This document shows, one piece after another, positions 61,977 through 64,000 of a DNA stretch of 64,000 nt; position 1 is the first letter of the stretch; each line of letters opens with the position of its first letter. The stretch covers positions 2,108,001-2,172,000 of the forward strand of contig CM074131.1 in assembly GCA_037178625.1 (NCBI GenBank), in the 5' to 3' direction. Source of the stretch: Skeletonema tropicum (Eukaryota > Bacillariophyta > Thalassiosirophyceae > Thalassiosirales > Thalassiosiraceae). A program made the translations under genes and the position numbers. Under the pieces are notes generated by a model. That model was not told the DNA's origin. It did no database searches and saw only the letters and a program-made list of their open reading frames with translations.

Positions 61977-64000
61977 ATGGAAGACGACAACAGTAACTGA
62001 TAATATATCCGCTGCACTGTCTGGAGAAGGCGCTGCCTCCCCATCTGAGCAACAACAACAAGAGGAAGTAGTCTTTGGTACACAACTCAACAATGACGAC
62101 GATGACGTGACAGCTGCATCTGAACCCAGCACACCTGCCCGCAGTACTTTCAGACGAAGGAACAACAACAATAATAATGATGAAGATGATGAAGAAGAAG
62201 TGGTGGCTGAAACACCTGCCATTTCCAACAGAACAGCTGCAGCTGCTGGAACTTCTTCGTCAATGATGATGATGACTCCTGGTGCAGCGGATAATTTGGC
62301 AGAGGAGATTTTGGGAAGTGTGCGTAAGAATAAGAATTATAACACTGCCTCTAATGATGGCGGTGATGACTCGGATGGTTCATTTGATGGTGGGGAACAG
62401 AATCGATGGAATTCACCTGCAAGAAGTGCCATGAGTATGTTGTCTGGCAATCGTAGTAGGAGGAGCAACCAGCAAGAGCGAGAGGAGGAAGATGGCAATG
62501 ACGACTTTGAGAATGGTGCAGCTGATGATAACAATGGTAATGACAATATGAATCCTGATGATAATGACGATGAAGAAGAAGACGAAACAACACTTATCCG
62601 AGGTACAGATGTTCATGTTCAAAGTGCAGCAGCTGCATTTCGTGATTTCATCCGGAACTTTGTGAGTGTGGAAGAGAGTGAACGTGTCATGGCCAAGGAG
62701 GCTAGGAGGAAAAACAAGAGGAGAAGGCGTGCAGCTGCTGCTGCCGCAGGTGGGGCTGGAGGAGGTGGAGGTGGCGATGATGATGATAGTGACGACGATG
62801 ATATTGCAGGAGAATCTCGTGGAGAAAATAGCTGGGATCTACCCAGTGATGATGAAGATGATGAAACTGCCACGCCCAAGGTACCAGTGTACATGCGCAA
62901 GTTGGAGAATATTTTGCTTCGTGGACGTTCCGAGTCCACTCCAGACTCATTAACTTCCGCTGCTGCTACTGCTGGTACGGGACGTCTTGGTGTGGCGAGT
63001 CTAGACTTGGATGCGTTACATTTGCACTTTCATTCTCCAGCATGTCAACGTCTGTATGGATGGTTGGTGGATTATCCAGCTGAAATTGTACCATTGATGG
63101 ATATTCTTTTGGGAAGGGAATTAGAAACATTGCGTGATACATTAAGATTGCAACAGGAGGAACGATTGGCGGATGCAGAGTCGCATGGTGATGAGCAAGA
63201 GATGGAGGCAGCCGCGGGAATTTTGGAGTTGCTTCCAGATGTGTTGCCCAGAGTGCAAGTTCGTCCGTTCCACTTGAGGAACTTATCTCACATGCGAGAG
63301 TTGGATCCAAACTCGATTGATACCCTCCTTTCGATTAGGGGAATGGTGGTGAGGACTTCTCCTGTCATTCCTGATTTGAAGGTGGCATTCTTTCAGTGCA
63401 GTATTTGTGGTCAGACAGAACAAGTTACAATTGATAGGGGTAGAATTGCTGAACCAACCCAGTGTCCAACTTGTCATGTCCGCCATGGATACTCCTTAAT
63501 TCACAACCGATGCTATTTTAGTGATAAACAAATGGTAAGGGTCCAAGAAACACCTGATGAAGTTCCAGCTGGTGAAACTCCTGCGAGCATTGTGATCTTT
63601 GCATACGATGATCTTGTGGATGCAGTCCGTCCAGGCGACCGTGTCGAAGTTACGGGAGTGTTCCGTGCCCAAGCACGCAGAGTCAACCCTAAGATTACCA
63701 AGGTGAAGAGTATTTACAAGACGTATGTTGATGCCATTCACTTTCGTAAAGTGATTTCTCATGGATCCAGCGCGGCTGAAACTAGAACTGCATCCAATGC
63801 GGCCAAGGATGACAGTGAGAAGACTGGAGGGAAAGAGGGAAAAGGAATGCGTGTGGATGAAGTCACCCACGGCTCTCGTTTCCCGCCTGAACGTGTTGCT
63901 GAATTGGAAGAATTGTCGAAAAAGCCAGATGTTTATGACCGATTGGTGAAAGCATTGGCTCCTTCCATTTGGGAGTTAGACGATGTGAAGAAAGGAGTAC
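61977..64000 (+). CDS. MCM4: MCM4 replicative helicase subunit, 5' part, runs off the window
   Basis: The frame is open from about 61,993 to the last base with no stop. The first ~230 residues are acidic and asparagine/serine-rich (TFRRRNNNNNNDEDDEEE), as in MCM4 N termini that DDK phosphorylates. Then come LHFHSPACQRLYGWLVDYPA and IDTLLSIRGMVVRTSPVIPD. The zinc ribbon reads FFQCSICGQT ... RIAEPTQCPTCHVRHGYSLIHNR, and FSDKQMVRVQETPDEVPAGE precedes the OB-fold stretch PGDRVEVTGVFRAQARRVNP. These match MCM4 rather than other MCMs. The AAA+ ATPase part lies beyond 64,000. The best start, accATGg at 61,977, is one base out of frame (an extra a near 61,990); otherwise the first in-frame ATG is near 62,263. 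Confidence 0.92.

Noticed and set aside
24174..61992. Programmed +1 frameshifting as a general coding system
   Set aside because: Sites share no slippery motif or common stop codon context, and break density varies strongly between genes. Insertion-type sequence error is simpler, so it is kept only as a testable alternative.
62666..62953. ORFs on both strands over the MCM4 N-terminal region
   Set aside because: Low-complexity acidic coding sequence opens other frames by chance. The MCM4 frame alone stays open to the window edge with family motifs.
1..64000. tRNA or rRNA genes
   Set aside because: I looked for GTTCGA-type T-arm words with matching stems and for rRNA core sequences and found none that I could support by eye. 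A covariance search would be decisive.

Overview
The window reads as nuclear DNA of a centric diatom, most likely a chitin-producing, Thalassiosira-like species (inference). Signs are: short GT-AG introns of 77-156 nt; presequences with diatom plastid-type cleavage sites, for example AFAP in the NDP kinase; three genes for secreted GH19 chitinase-like proteins; a DUF6824-type diatom protein; and a DNA-transposon and satellite landscape between compact genes.

Region 1 (1-16,990) is accessory DNA. An M3 metallopeptidase gene with about 4.8 kb of flanking sequence is present twice in direct orientation (1-4763 and 12,068-16,843). Copy 1 is intact. Copy 2 carries a 2-bp deletion frameshift after the active site. 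Between the copies lie 3.9 kb of decayed sequence (a palindromic 11-mer array, relics of repeat-family genes) and a ~3.4 kb satellite array of about 19 monomers of 182-193 bp. Satellite fragments flank both peptidase copies. A third relic of the peptidase 5' end sits just past the right breakpoint.

Region 2 (17,084-29,490): an MBOAT/wax-synthase-like acyltransferase, a membrane-anchored two-PDZ protein, an oxidoreductase with a C-terminal SKL, a hAT transposase relic, a 518-bp MITE, a Bud20/ZNF593-like protein that has lost its zinc ligands, a leucine-rich repeat protein with a two-helix membrane effector-like tail, and a GPI mannosyltransferase III (PIG-B) gene with several frame breaks.

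Region 3 (29,525-48,024): three GH19-like genes, one with three GH19 domains, interleaved with pirin, an ARM-like repeat protein, plastid NDP kinase, a secreted/plastid hypothetical protein, a DEAD-box helicase, and a Golgi-type protein joining an NXPE/PC-esterase-like region to a sulfotransferase. Together they suggest extracellular or cell-wall glycan work (inference).

Region 4 (48,658-59,128): class II fructose-bisphosphate aldolase, a small membrane protein, a head-to-head pair of holocytochrome c synthase and Erv1/ALR sulfhydryl oxidase (both acting on cytochrome c), a DUF6824 protein, an ankyrin-repeat protein and a conserved hypothetical protein. Region 5 (59,129-61,976) holds a candidate 2.45-kb DNA transposon. 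The 5' part of MCM4 (61,977-end) runs off the right edge.

At least ten genes show single-base reading-frame breaks. Nearly all are +1 relative to the gene, on both strands, and include the aldolase, Erv1 and MCM4. Removing the extra bases restores full-length proteins, so insertion-type sequence errors are the simplest explanation. True decay (PIG-B, DUF6824) cannot be excluded. Coordinates for such genes span the whole restored gene.
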